A stretch of 16,447 nucleotides of DNA from Planctomycetota bacterium (GTDB lineage Bacteria > Planctomycetota > Planctomycetia > Pirellulales > Pirellulaceae). Below the pieces are notes generated by a model. That model was not told the DNA's origin. It did no database searches and saw only the letters and a program-made list of their open reading frames with translations. Location of the stretch: NCBI GenBank assembly GCA_026692885.1, contig JAPLNJ010000674.1, positions 1 to 16,447 on the forward strand, in the 5' to 3' direction. Positions 1 through 7,020 of the stretch are shown in pieces. Made by a program: the position numbers and the translations under genes. The stretch's first letter is position 1. The number at the start of each line of letters is the position of its first letter.

Positions 1-3
1 CAA

Positions 4-1205
4 GTTTCAATCCTCTCGTGATCGAGGCAGGTCTTCGGCCGCGACGAACTCACTGCCTGGGGTAAGCGAAACGGGTACACGTTTCAATCCTCTCGTGATC
101 GAGGCAGGTCTTCGGCCACCGTGGTCTACGACGGTACGGAGCTGATCCGTGGTTTCAATCCTCTCGTGATCGAGGCAGGTCTTCGGCCCGTTAGCACCGG
201 AAGAACGCACGTGGAGAGCCGAGCTGTTTCAATCCTCTCGTGATCGAGGCAGGTCTTCGGCACGAATTTTCTGAGTCTGTTGGCGACGGCGGCGGGTGCG
301 TTTCAATCCTCTCGTGATCGAGGCAGGTCTTCGGCCGGCGTCGAGTCGGAATCGACGATCTGATCGTCAACGTTTCAATCCTCTCGTGATCGAGGCAGGT
401 CTTCGGCCATGCGAGGGGCAAACGGTGCTGCTCACGCAGTCCGAGTTTCAATCCTCTCGTGATCGAGGCAGGTCTTCGGCGCTGGTGTGATGGCGCACCA
501 GGCCCAGGACTGGGAGGTTTCAATCCTCTCGTGATCGAGGCAGGTCTTCGGCCAAGGAAGCGGCGGTTGCGGCCAACAACGCGGTGCAGGGTTTCAATCC
601 TCTCGTGATCGAGGCAGGTCTTCGGCCAGGAATTCTTCGTGGACGAAGGCAACATGAAGAGTTTCAATCCTCTCGTGATCGAGGCAGGTCTTCGGCCGAG
701 GACAAATCCTGGGACCTCCACTCCGCTGGGCAAGTTTCAATCCTCTCGTGATCGAGGCAGGTCTTCGGCCAACACGGAACGTTCGTGAACAGGAAGAAGA
801 TCACCGTTTCAATCCTCTCGTGATCGAGGCAGGTCTTCGGCCCACTACCCGAGAAGACTGGGGTGAGGATCCAGGTGGTTTCAATCCTCTCGTGATCGAC
901 GCAGGTCTTCGGCCCTGCCGCTGAACGGGTAGGGCGAGAGATATCGGCCAAGTTTCAATCCTCTCGTGATCGAGGCAGGTCTTCGGCCGACCAAGATTCT
1001 CGAAGCGAAGGGGTACAAGACAGAGTTTCAATCCTCTCGTGATCGAGGCAGGTCTTCGGCCCACCACAACGCCGGCATTCGAAGACAGCGACAAGTTTCA
1101 ATCCTCTCGTGATCGAGGCAGGTCTTCGGCCTCGCCGCGATTCTCTGCGGGCTGCCCGGAGTGCAGGAGTTTCAATCCTCTCGTGATCGAGGCAGGTCTT
1201 CGGCC
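4..1205 (-). CRISPR. CRISPR array, 17 repeats and 16 spacers
   Basis: Seventeen copies of a 36-37-nt repeat start at 4, 81, 152, 226, 300, 372, 445, 517, 591, 661, 734, 806, 878, 952, 1025, 1095 and 1169. On the plus strand each begins GTTTCAATCC and ends GGTCTTCGGC. A further C follows in 15 of 17 copies, so the true unit may be 37 nt. Only the copy at 878 has an internal change, G to C at 900. The 16 spacers are 34-41 nt and all differ. On the minus strand the repeat ends in ATTGAAAC, the usual type III crRNA 5' handle, so the array is inferred to be transcribed right to left like the cas genes, with the leader at the right end. The left end has no degenerate terminal repeat and the window opens inside a spacer, so the array probably continues outside. 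Confidence 0.97.
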
Positions 1206-1445
1206 CTCGCTATCCGGAGCCGTTGTGGCACAAGGACTTAAGATGGCCGTTCCGCCGACCCCCTACACCCCCCCCACCGGCAACACTAGTCGCGTGACAC
1301 CGCAACATATCTAACTCCTTCCGCAATAACGGCTTGCAAATTCCGCCGACCTCTCCAGACTGTTTGGTACGACGGAAGTCCTGCTGCGACGGTCACTTCC
1401 GTCGCAGGGGATGGTCTTCCTCTCGCAGCTGTGCCACCCCACCCC
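1206..1445 (-). promoter_or_regulatory. Probable CRISPR leader region
   Basis: This gene-free stretch of about 240 bp lies between the cas2 stop and the repeat at the inferred 5' end of the array transcript, where the leader, array promoter and spacer-integration signals are expected. It contains an A/T-richer patch around 1305-1345, a C-rich tract at 1259-1278 (G-rich on the transcribed-sense minus strand), an 11-nt motif GGTCGGCGGAA occurring twice on the minus strand (1250-1260 and 1341-1351), and paired hairpins near cas2. No convincing -35/-10 pair could be identified by eye. The leader call rests on position and repeat orientation. Confidence 0.55.
1371..1407. other. Two mutually exclusive 9-bp stem-loops after cas2
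   Basis: GACGGAAGT at 1371-1379 pairs perfectly with ACTTCCGTC at 1395-1403. CTGCGACGG at 1384-1392 pairs perfectly with CCGTCGCAG at 1399-1407 around a 6-nt loop. The two stems share 1399-1403, so only one can form at a time. They start about 40 bp downstream of the cas2 stop on the minus strand. No U-tract follows, so a classical rho-independent terminator is not supported. A transcript end, a processing site or a leader element remains possible. Confidence 0.45.
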
Positions 1446-1724
1446 TCACAGCACCTCGTCGGCGTCTTCCCTGTCCACGTAGATGCCTACTCCCAGCACC
1501 TCGGTCGCCGAGACACACCGAGCACAGATGTGATAGATCCGCACGGTGTCTTCCACCGGATCGATCTCCTCCAACAACATCCGCCGTAACGGCTCCAAAC
1601 GGTCATCGTCCAACTCGCCTTCGAACACGCTCTTCTGCACATGCGTTACGTACCCGCGCAGCTTGCGTAAGATCCGGCCACGTCGACGGTCGTTTACGAT
1701 ATCGTAACAGATGATCAGATACAA
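1446..1724 (-). CDS. cas2: CRISPR-associated endonuclease Cas2
   Basis: This 92-residue protein opens MYLIICYDIVND, the usual first beta strand of Cas2 with the conserved Asp (D8) at the strand end, followed by a basic helix (residues 13-26) and an acidic C-terminus. Length and layout fit the ferredoxin-like Cas2 family. Cas2 dimers form the core of the Cas1-Cas2 integrase, binding prespacer DNA rather than catalysing insertion. The start is a TTG, because the family N-terminus begins exactly there and no ATG is in frame nearby; the ribosome binding site (AAGG) is weak. The gene lies 21 bp after cas1 and is the last gene before the leader, the usual order for an adaptation module. Confidence 0.95.
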   Translation of the reverse strand: MYLIICYDIVNDRRRGRILRKLRGYVTHVQKSVFEGELDDDRLEPLRRMLLEEIDPVEDTVRIYHICARCVSATEVLGVGIYVDREDADEVL

Positions 1725-1745
1725 GTTGAGCTGCCTTTTTCTGAG

Positions 1746-3104
1746 CTAGTCGGGCACAAAGGGCTGATACCGCTCCTGCCGGCCTTCGATGACCCGTGCC
1801 AAGTGGTAGATCTGCTCTCGCAGGATGTCCCGCAACTCCAGCTTAGCGTCACGCGGCGGGTAATAGAGCCCTTCTCGCAGTCGTCGAAACAGCTCGTTCA
1901 AGAAAATCTTTCGCCCCACATCCCCCAGATACACGCCGATCACGCCCGCGCCGCCCGGTGTTTCGCCAGTCCCGTCGGCCCCGGGCTCGCTGGGTTCACC
2001 GTTAGCGTCCACGTCGGCCAGCGGCATGGCGGCGGCCGCCGTGGCCGGTCCACTCGCCCCCGCGGGCACAAGGGATTGGCCGTCGCTAACCGCGAGCAGC
2101 GATTCGTCCCAAGGGGGCGATTCACCGATCGCGACAGCCGGGCTGGGCGGCAATTCGAGACCCGTTGCAGCGTGGTCATCCGACGTCGCACTGGGCAGGG
2201 CGTCCCCTGGCGCCACAGGCTCGCCCAAGGCCTCGCTGACGCCCACTTCCCCGCTCTCCTCGTTCAGCACATCGGCTAATTCGCGGCCGCTGCGCTGGAC
2301 GAAATCGCCCAGCCCTAACTGCCGCCGATTCACAACCCGCAACACCAGGCCGTCCACCAGTGGCCGAAACTCCTCCAGCAGGTCCAACATCAAGGACGGG
2401 CGCCCGTACAGCGGTTGATGCAAGAAACCCAGCAGCGGATCTAGTCCGCAACGGTAGACTTCGGTCTCGGCCACACTGCCCAACACGGCGTAGCCGAACG
2501 ACAACAGGGCATTCACGGGGTCGCGAGGCGGACGCCGCGTGCGCCGCTCAAAACGAAACTCGCCGGTCTGCAACAGCTTGTTGAACTGGCCGAAGTACAC
2601 CGCCGCGGCTTGGCCTTCCAGGCCACGTAGCGTGTCCAGTTCGGCCGCCGCGCCCGCGCGGTCGCTCAGCAATCGCAACTGGCCCAGCGCCACGGCCAGT
2701 TGGTCGTCCTGCAATCGCCGCTGGGCGCGCAGCAGCACCTGCCGCTGGTGGCGGATCTTGCCGACCACGATCGCGCTGGCGATCTGCCGACAGAAGGCCG
2801 GATCAGTCGTCCGCCGGTACTGCGCCAAGCGGACCAGCACGTTCTTGGAACTGCGTCCCAACAACCGGCCACGAAACACGGCGTTCTGCGTCAACAGCAC
2901 CACGTCCACACCTCGCCGCAGCAACAGCGCCATGGCCGCGGCAGTGAGTTCGATGCGGCCGAACAGCAACACCTCTCCGATCTCGCCCACTCGCACCCGG
3001 CGGAGCGCGGTCTGACCGCGGTACAGCACCAACATGTCGCCTTCGGCGTGGACCGACGTGCCTTGTTCAGAAACGGCTAAAGCATGCATCCGCGTGATCC
3101 TCAC
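1746..3104 (-). CDS. cas1: CRISPR integrase Cas1 with long low-complexity insert
   Basis: Cas1 inserts spacers into the array together with Cas2. The N-terminal beta domain (residues 6-80, with VSEQGT and the GEVLLFGRIELT block) precedes a helical domain carrying the metal ligands: E163 in LRGLEGQAAAVYF, H229 in DPLLGFLH and D241 in LMLDLLEEFRP. All three match the Glu/His/Asp triad of active Cas1. The protein has 452 residues, whereas most Cas1 proteins have about 300-340. The excess is an Ala/Pro/Gly/Ser/acidic segment at about residues 282-388, between the catalytic domain and the conserved tail (GRKIFLNELFRRLREGLYYP onward). The longest frame starts at a GTG at 3104. An ATG at 3089, preceded by GAGG and aligning better with other Cas1 N-termini, is the likelier start. 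It follows the primase-polymerase gene by 3-18 bp. Confidence 0.95.
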   Translation of the reverse strand: MRITRMHALAVSEQGTSVHAEGDMLVLYRGQTALRRVRVGEIGEVLLFGRIELTAAAMALLLRRGVDVVLLTQNAVFRGRLLGRSSKNVLVRLAQYRRTTDPAFCRQIASAIVVGKIRHQRQVLLRAQRRLQDDQLAVALGQLRLLSDRAGAAAELDTLRGLEGQAAAVYFGQFNKLLQTGEFRFERRTRRPPRDPVNALLSFGYAVLGSVAETEVYRCGLDPLLGFLHQPLYGRPSLMLDLLEEFRPLVDGLVLRVVNRRQLGLGDFVQRSGRELADVLNEESGEVGVSEALGEPVAPGDALPSATSDDHAATGLELPPSPAVAIGESPPWDESLLAVSDGQSLVPAGASGPATAAAAMPLADVDANGEPSEPGADGTGETPGGAGVIGVYLGDVGRKIFLNELFRRLREGLYYPPRDAKLELRDILREQIYHLARVIEGRQERYQPFVPD

Positions 3105-3107
3105 ATC

Positions 3108-5012
3108 CTACTCGGCTTCCCACACCAGTTCCTCGACACCTTCGCGTTCGACCAGCCGATACCGTCCGCCTTCGCAGGCGATGACTCGGTCCGGCACGCC
3201 GGTCATCGCGGCGACCAGGGCCGCGCGCAATTGCTCCCACTCGCGCTGGATCTCCGCGCGGCGACGTTCCAGTAGGCCGTACCGCTGGGCGAGCATTGTC
3301 AGGTTTGCTGGCTGGGCGGCGGGTGAGCTCGGTATCGGCGCGCGGGCGGGCAGAGTCAGCAGGTGCAGCACGGGATGCGGATAGCGATCTTTGGCAAACT
3401 CGAACGGGCAGTTGCAGGCCACACGCCGCGTGATGTGCGGAATCTTCTTGCGGATCGATGGGCAGGAAACCGGGTTGCCCTTGAGCCGGTCCTTCATGTA
3501 CTTTTCCGAGCCGATGTCCACGCACTTGTTGAACAAGTAGTTGACCGCTTGCGGCCCGCCTTCGACGTGGCCCACGGAGTGGATCAGCACCAACTGTTCT
3601 TCGTGGCTCAGACGGCGGTGTTCGTCGACCGTGTGCTTCAGTTCGGCCAGCACGGGACAGTGACGGAGCAGATGCCGAAGTCGCGGATCGGCTTCGAAAT
3701 CGGCTTCGGTCCAGAACGGAGCGGGCGTGGGCGGAGGCGGTGTGGCGACGGCCGGCGCCGCCGGCTCCAATTCCCCGGTCGGCGTGGCCGGAGCGGGCGC
3801 GACTGCACCGCCGGGCGGTGCCAGGCCCTTGAGTTGTTCCAAGGCCGCGTACAGCGCAGTCCGCGGCGTGCTGGTCGCGGCCCGCAGGATGGCGAACGGG
3901 TCGGCGACCGCTTGGCCCTGCGCGTCCAGAAGTTGGCTGCGGTGCCCGGTGCGGCGGTGGATGCCCAGCGGCACCTTGATCAGATTGCCCAGCCCTTTGC
4001 CTTTCAGGCTGGCCTGTTTCGGGAAGAACTCCAGGTGCAATCCTCGCGCCAGCAGCGGCGACTGCCAGGCCAGCAGCAGGCGGCCGAACAGATGCAGCAT
4101 TTCGGCGGTCTCCGGTTGCTCCAGGAACACCCAGTAGTGGCGGCCTTTATAGCCGGAGTTCTCGAACAGCGGGTCGAAGCCCAGTCCGCGCAGCACCTGC
4201 AGCAGGCGGGGTCCTTCCTGACGCAGCGTATCGCGGAGCGATTGGGCGTAGGGCGGATCGCCGTGAGCGCGTTGCAGAGCCGTCTTGTCGATGTCCAGGT
4301 CCAGCGCGAAGAATGTCGCGGTGCTGTCCAGGCGGATCGGGTACACGCCCACGGTAAAGGTCCCCAGCAGATGGTTGCGGATCACGGCCGGGGTCAGCGG
4401 TTCCTGGATGGGACTGTAGCCGCCTTCGCCGCTGGGTTTGACCCATTGGCGGGCATAGACGCCTTCGCGGCCGCTGAACAGCGTATGGAAGCGGAAGCAA
4501 TCGGCGTCGGTGGCCGTGAATGTGGGCTGACCGCGCGCCGGCGTTTCCGGGGCCGGTTCGTCTTGGCTGCGGCGCTGCGCGCGGCGCAGGGTATCGGCTG
4601 TGGCGGCTGGCAGGCCGTGCTGGACAGCCCGTTGCAGGGCATCTTCGACGCGTGGTTCCGCGTTATCTTCGCGGAGGATCTCCACGTACAGGCTCAGCCA
4701 CAGCTCGCGGGCCGGATCGATTTCCAGCAGCCGTGCCAGCAAACCGGCCGCCCGGCCGGGATCGCCTCGTTCGCGGTAGTGTTGGGCCAGGTGAAAGGCG
4801 GCGACGGGATCCTGCGGGTCATCGCGCAGGGCCAATTGCAGTTCGCTGAAGGCCAGGGACAGCAGTCCCGCGTCTTCACACAGCAGGGCCCACTCGCGAT
4901 GTTGTCCACGTTCCGCCCGGCGGGCGACCACGGCCTGTTCGAGATCGCCTTTCAGGTTGGGATCGGGGCCGGCGTTCAGACGTTCACGGAAGGTAACGAA
5001 CGAGGTCTGCAT
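3108..5012 (-). CDS. CRISPR-associated primase-polymerase (TPR-AEP-Cys domain)
   Basis: This 634-residue protein is predicted to be an archaeo-eukaryotic primase superfamily polymerase. Residues 15-130 are helical and TPR-like (e.g. DPVAAFHLAQHYRERGDPGR). The primase core spans about 170-380: motif I FFALDLDID (D238, D240), motif II SGYKGRHYWVF (H292), motif III LEFFPKQ (E328), then GNLIKVPLGIHRRTG. A Pro/Ala linker (395-432) leads to a domain with C452, C497, C517 and C533/C535, whose spacing recalls the Fe-S domain of primase large subunits; that comparison is an inference. The tail (570-610) looks coiled-coil. The family matches CRISPR-associated Prim-Pols (CAPP) and the primase of TOTE conflict systems. 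Its place directly before cas1-cas2 argues for a role in spacer acquisition, for example making or filling prespacer DNA. The ATG follows GGAG at 7 nt. Confidence 0.87.
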   Translation of the reverse strand: MQTSFVTFRERLNAGPDPNLKGDLEQAVVARRAERGQHREWALLCEDAGLLSLAFSELQLALRDDPQDPVAAFHLAQHYRERGDPGRAAGLLARLLEIDPARELWLSLYVEILREDNAEPRVEDALQRAVQHGLPAATADTLRRAQRRSQDEPAPETPARGQPTFTATDADCFRFHTLFSGREGVYARQWVKPSGEGGYSPIQEPLTPAVIRNHLLGTFTVGVYPIRLDSTATFFALDLDIDKTALQRAHGDPPYAQSLRDTLRQEGPRLLQVLRGLGFDPLFENSGYKGRHYWVFLEQPETAEMLHLFGRLLLAWQSPLLARGLHLEFFPKQASLKGKGLGNLIKVPLGIHRRTGHRSQLLDAQGQAVADPFAILRAATSTPRTALYAALEQLKGLAPPGGAVAPAPATPTGELEPAAPAVATPPPPTPAPFWTEADFEADPRLRHLLRHCPVLAELKHTVDEHRRLSHEEQLVLIHSVGHVEGGPQAVNYLFNKCVDIGSEKYMKDRLKGNPVSCPSIRKKIPHITRRVACNCPFEFAKDRYPHPVLHLLTLPARAPIPSSPAAQPANLTMLAQRYGLLERRRAEIQREWEQLRAALVAAMTGVPDRVIACEGGRYRLVEREGVEELVWEAE

Positions 5013-5080
5013 GGTGTACTCCGGGGGAATAACTTCGTAGAGCGGCAGGGTGGCTGGGGCAGAGCGCAGCGATGTCCCAG

Positions 5081-5192
5081 AAACCCTGGCCTAGGGTTTC
5101 GTTGATAACCGCGAAGAAGAAATAAGTGGCGCGATTGGGCGGCACGTCCAGAGCCACAACGACGGGCGTGATGGTCGTCAACCACGCCCGTC
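5081..5192. other. Palindrome and 10-bp hairpin upstream of primase gene
   Basis: Two inverted repeats lie in the region just upstream (on the minus strand) of the primase-polymerase gene. AAACCCT at 5081-5087 mirrors AGGGTTT at 5093-5099. GACGGGCGTG at 5161-5170 pairs perfectly with CACGCCCGTC at 5183-5192 around a 12-nt loop. They sit roughly 70 and 150 bp before the ATG, where a promoter or operator for the adaptation operon would be expected. No clear promoter hexamers were found, so operator, attenuator or RNA structure are all only possibilities. Confidence 0.4.
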
Positions 5193-5235
5193 GCTTCGGC
5201 TCCGGAACATGCCTCATCGCTGTAAACGACTCTAC

Positions 5236-5557
5236 CGCCCCAACGGGGCATTAACAAATCAGCCCAGGGCAGCGCGCAGCGGCGACAGCCGCGGAGCTAC
5301 GCCCTGGGTACGGTATCGATTCAACACGGTAGCCCTGTAAGGGCGAAACAAATCGGTTAGTCCCACACGTCTCGTTCGTTTTCCAACAAGACGGATGAGG
5401 TTCTGGACTAAGGATGGTGGCCTGATTGTGCTGCGCTGGCTTGTTTCGCCCCTTCAGGGCTGGCGTCCCTGATATTACCATGACCCAGGGCGGCGCTACG
5501 CGGCTGACGCCGCTCCGCTCTGCCCTGGGCTGATTTGTGGCTGCCCCTATCGGGGCG
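5236..5557. repeat. About 320-bp imperfect palindrome (fold-back element)
   Basis: Three segments occur twice in mirror order around one centre near 5396. Arm A is CGCCCCAACGGGGCA at 5236-5250, facing 5542-5557. Arm B is 5253-5310, facing 5483-5540, about 88-90% identical as reverse complement by hand alignment; it contains CCCAGGGC...GCCCTGGG, so it is itself a near-palindrome. Arm C is 5328-5356, facing 5437-5465, with the shared core GGGCGAAACAA. The exact co-axial spacing shows a single element rather than independent repeats. It fills most of the 675-bp gap between the CARF-HEPN and primase genes, and RNA across it would fold into a long hairpin. It resembles a fold-back or MITE-like or REP-cluster insertion. 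No transposase is encoded. Confidence 0.85.
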
Positions 5558-5687
5558 AAAACTTGTGTCGGACGACGAAGCCATTGTCCTGGGCTATCAT
5601 GTTGCATCCCTTTGGGGCAAGATCCGAAATGGCAGCAGTGCCAGATTTGGTACGTGGTGATAGCGAACTCGCAACGTCAAGTGGTGT

Positions 5688-6992
5688 CTATGTCATCTCC
5701 AAGAATCTTGCCAGACGTAACCGCTCCCGAGCCGCGGGGTCGTCGTCGACCAACAACTGGCCCAGCTTCTGGTAAAGTTCACGCAGGGGTGTCGGATCGC
5801 TGCCGCTGACCGCCTCGAAGCCGTGAATCAAGGCGCTGTTGTTGCGGGCCTTCGCCTTCACCACGCCTTCGTTCCCCAAGTCCAGGAGACGTTGTGCCAG
5901 CGTGTCTCCCAGGCGTTTGAGCAGCCGGGCGACGTGTTCGCGCGCCGCCAGCAATCTTCCTCTCGAATCTTGGCTCAGCGGATTGCCGCCTTTCCTGGCT
6001 AATTCCGCCTGAAACTGCTGGACCACCGGATGTGTCGGCGGCACGTCGTCGGAATGAATCCCCTGATCGCACAACCGCAATTGCCCGACGAGTTCCAGGA
6101 CGCGGTACGCGCGGATCACGGCGTCTTCAAACTGCTGGTGCCGCAGTCGCCGTTCGCCGTTGGCCAGGAGATCGGCGGCCAGCAGCCGGAGTCGGGCGGC
6201 GCGTGGTTGCGGTTCCTCCGGCAAGGGTTCCGCGAGCGCCGCGACCCATTCGCGGACCTCTGGCGTGGGCTGCAGGGCTTCCCATCGTACGCTGCCGACG
6301 TGGCCGGAAGACATCTCGATACGCTGCGCCCCCTTGTAGTCCAGACGATCCCAGGCGGCATAATACGCCGCCAACGGCCGGACGAAATCGGCCAGTCGAC
6401 ACAACTCGTCGGGCCAGACGGGAAACAGAGGGCTGGCGGCATCCGGAAGGATGTCCAGCACCGCGGCAAAGTTACCGTGAATGAAGAACCGATAGGCGTC
6501 ATCCAGTCGTTTGCGTGCCGTGGCGATGGTGGTCCGCACCTCAACCACGATCTCGGTCCCCGGCACGACCATGCCCCGCTTGTCGCGTTGGCTGCCCGAG
6601 ATATACCGCAGTTGCGGCAGATCGTGACGGATGGCAGCCAGAACCAGCGCGGCGCTCATGGCTTTGGTGCCGCGGGTGAAATCGGCCAGCAGGGCCTCGG
6701 CCGCAATGCCAGCGGCCAGTTGTTCTTCGATCGTCCGATCGAAGTGTGCGAAGCAGGCGTCGACGTCATCTTCGGCACCAGGCTGGGGCAGCGGTCGGAT
6801 GACGATCGGCACGTCCTGGACTTCCGCTTGCAGTAGGCTCGCGTTTTCCGCTGTCAGCCGAGAAGGCAGCAGGACCACATGTTTCCAGTCGCCTTTCCGA
6901 ATGGACTTCTTGAGCGGTTCCAGCAGCGTTTCGCGGAGTTGGTCGATGTTGCCCGTGCCGACAGTGCAGAGCAGAACGTGAGGCTGGGTCAT
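5688..6992 (-). CDS. CARF-HEPN ribonuclease, Csm6/TIGR02710-like
   Basis: The 434-residue protein is a predicted cyclic-oligoadenylate-activated RNase, the accessory effector of the locus. The N-terminal CARF domain (1 to about 155) has the first-strand motif LLCTVGTGN (7-15) and ADFTRGTKAMSAAL (103-116), the DxTxGTKxM signature that contacts the ligand. A helical middle leads to a C-terminal HEPN domain with R383 and H390 in RNNSALIHGF, an Rx6H version of the catalytic Rx4-6H motif. The block RAYRVLELVGQLRLCDQGI (294-312) also recalls the TIGR02710 family. The ATG is preceded by AAGGAAGG at about 8 nt. It follows cas6 by 28 bp and is the last gene before the palindrome. No separate ring nuclease is seen; whether the CARF domain degrades its own ligand cannot be told. 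Confidence 0.88.
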   Translation of the reverse strand: MTQPHVLLCTVGTGNIDQLRETLLEPLKKSIRKGDWKHVVLLPSRLTAENASLLQAEVQDVPIVIRPLPQPGAEDDVDACFAHFDRTIEEQLAAGIAAEALLADFTRGTKAMSAALVLAAIRHDLPQLRYISGSQRDKRGMVVPGTEIVVEVRTTIATARKRLDDAYRFFIHGNFAAVLDILPDAASPLFPVWPDELCRLADFVRPLAAYYAAWDRLDYKGAQRIEMSSGHVGSVRWEALQPTPEVREWVAALAEPLPEEPQPRAARLRLLAADLLANGERRLRHQQFEDAVIRAYRVLELVGQLRLCDQGIHSDDVPPTHPVVQQFQAELARKGGNPLSQDSRGRLLAAREHVARLLKRLGDTLAQRLLDLGNEGVVKAKARNNSALIHGFEAVSGSDPTPLRELYQKLGQLLVDDDPAARERLRLARFLEMT

Positions 6993-7020
6993 GACGTAAC
7001 CTTCCTTCTTTCAGTGGACT

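Noticed and set aside
191..1094. Open frames inside the CRISPR array
   Set aside because: Their peptides are periodic translations of the repeat (e.g. RRPASITRGLK, PKTCLDHERIET) and reflect the array, not genes.
1259..1280. Possible G-quadruplex on the minus strand of the leader
   Set aside because: Only two long G runs are present (8 and 5), so four separate G-tracts cannot be drawn convincingly by eye.
3363..5105. Plus-strand open frame of 580 codons
   Set aside because: It lies entirely antisense to the primase-polymerase gene, has no family motifs, and arises from the high GC content; the minus frame carries all three AEP motifs.
5251..5607. Minus-strand open frame of 118 codons in the gap before the primase gene
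   Set aside because: It consists almost wholly of the two halves of the long palindrome and has no protein-like features.
6030..6836. Plus-strand open frame of 268 codons
   Set aside because: Antisense shadow of the CARF-HEPN gene with no motifs of its own.
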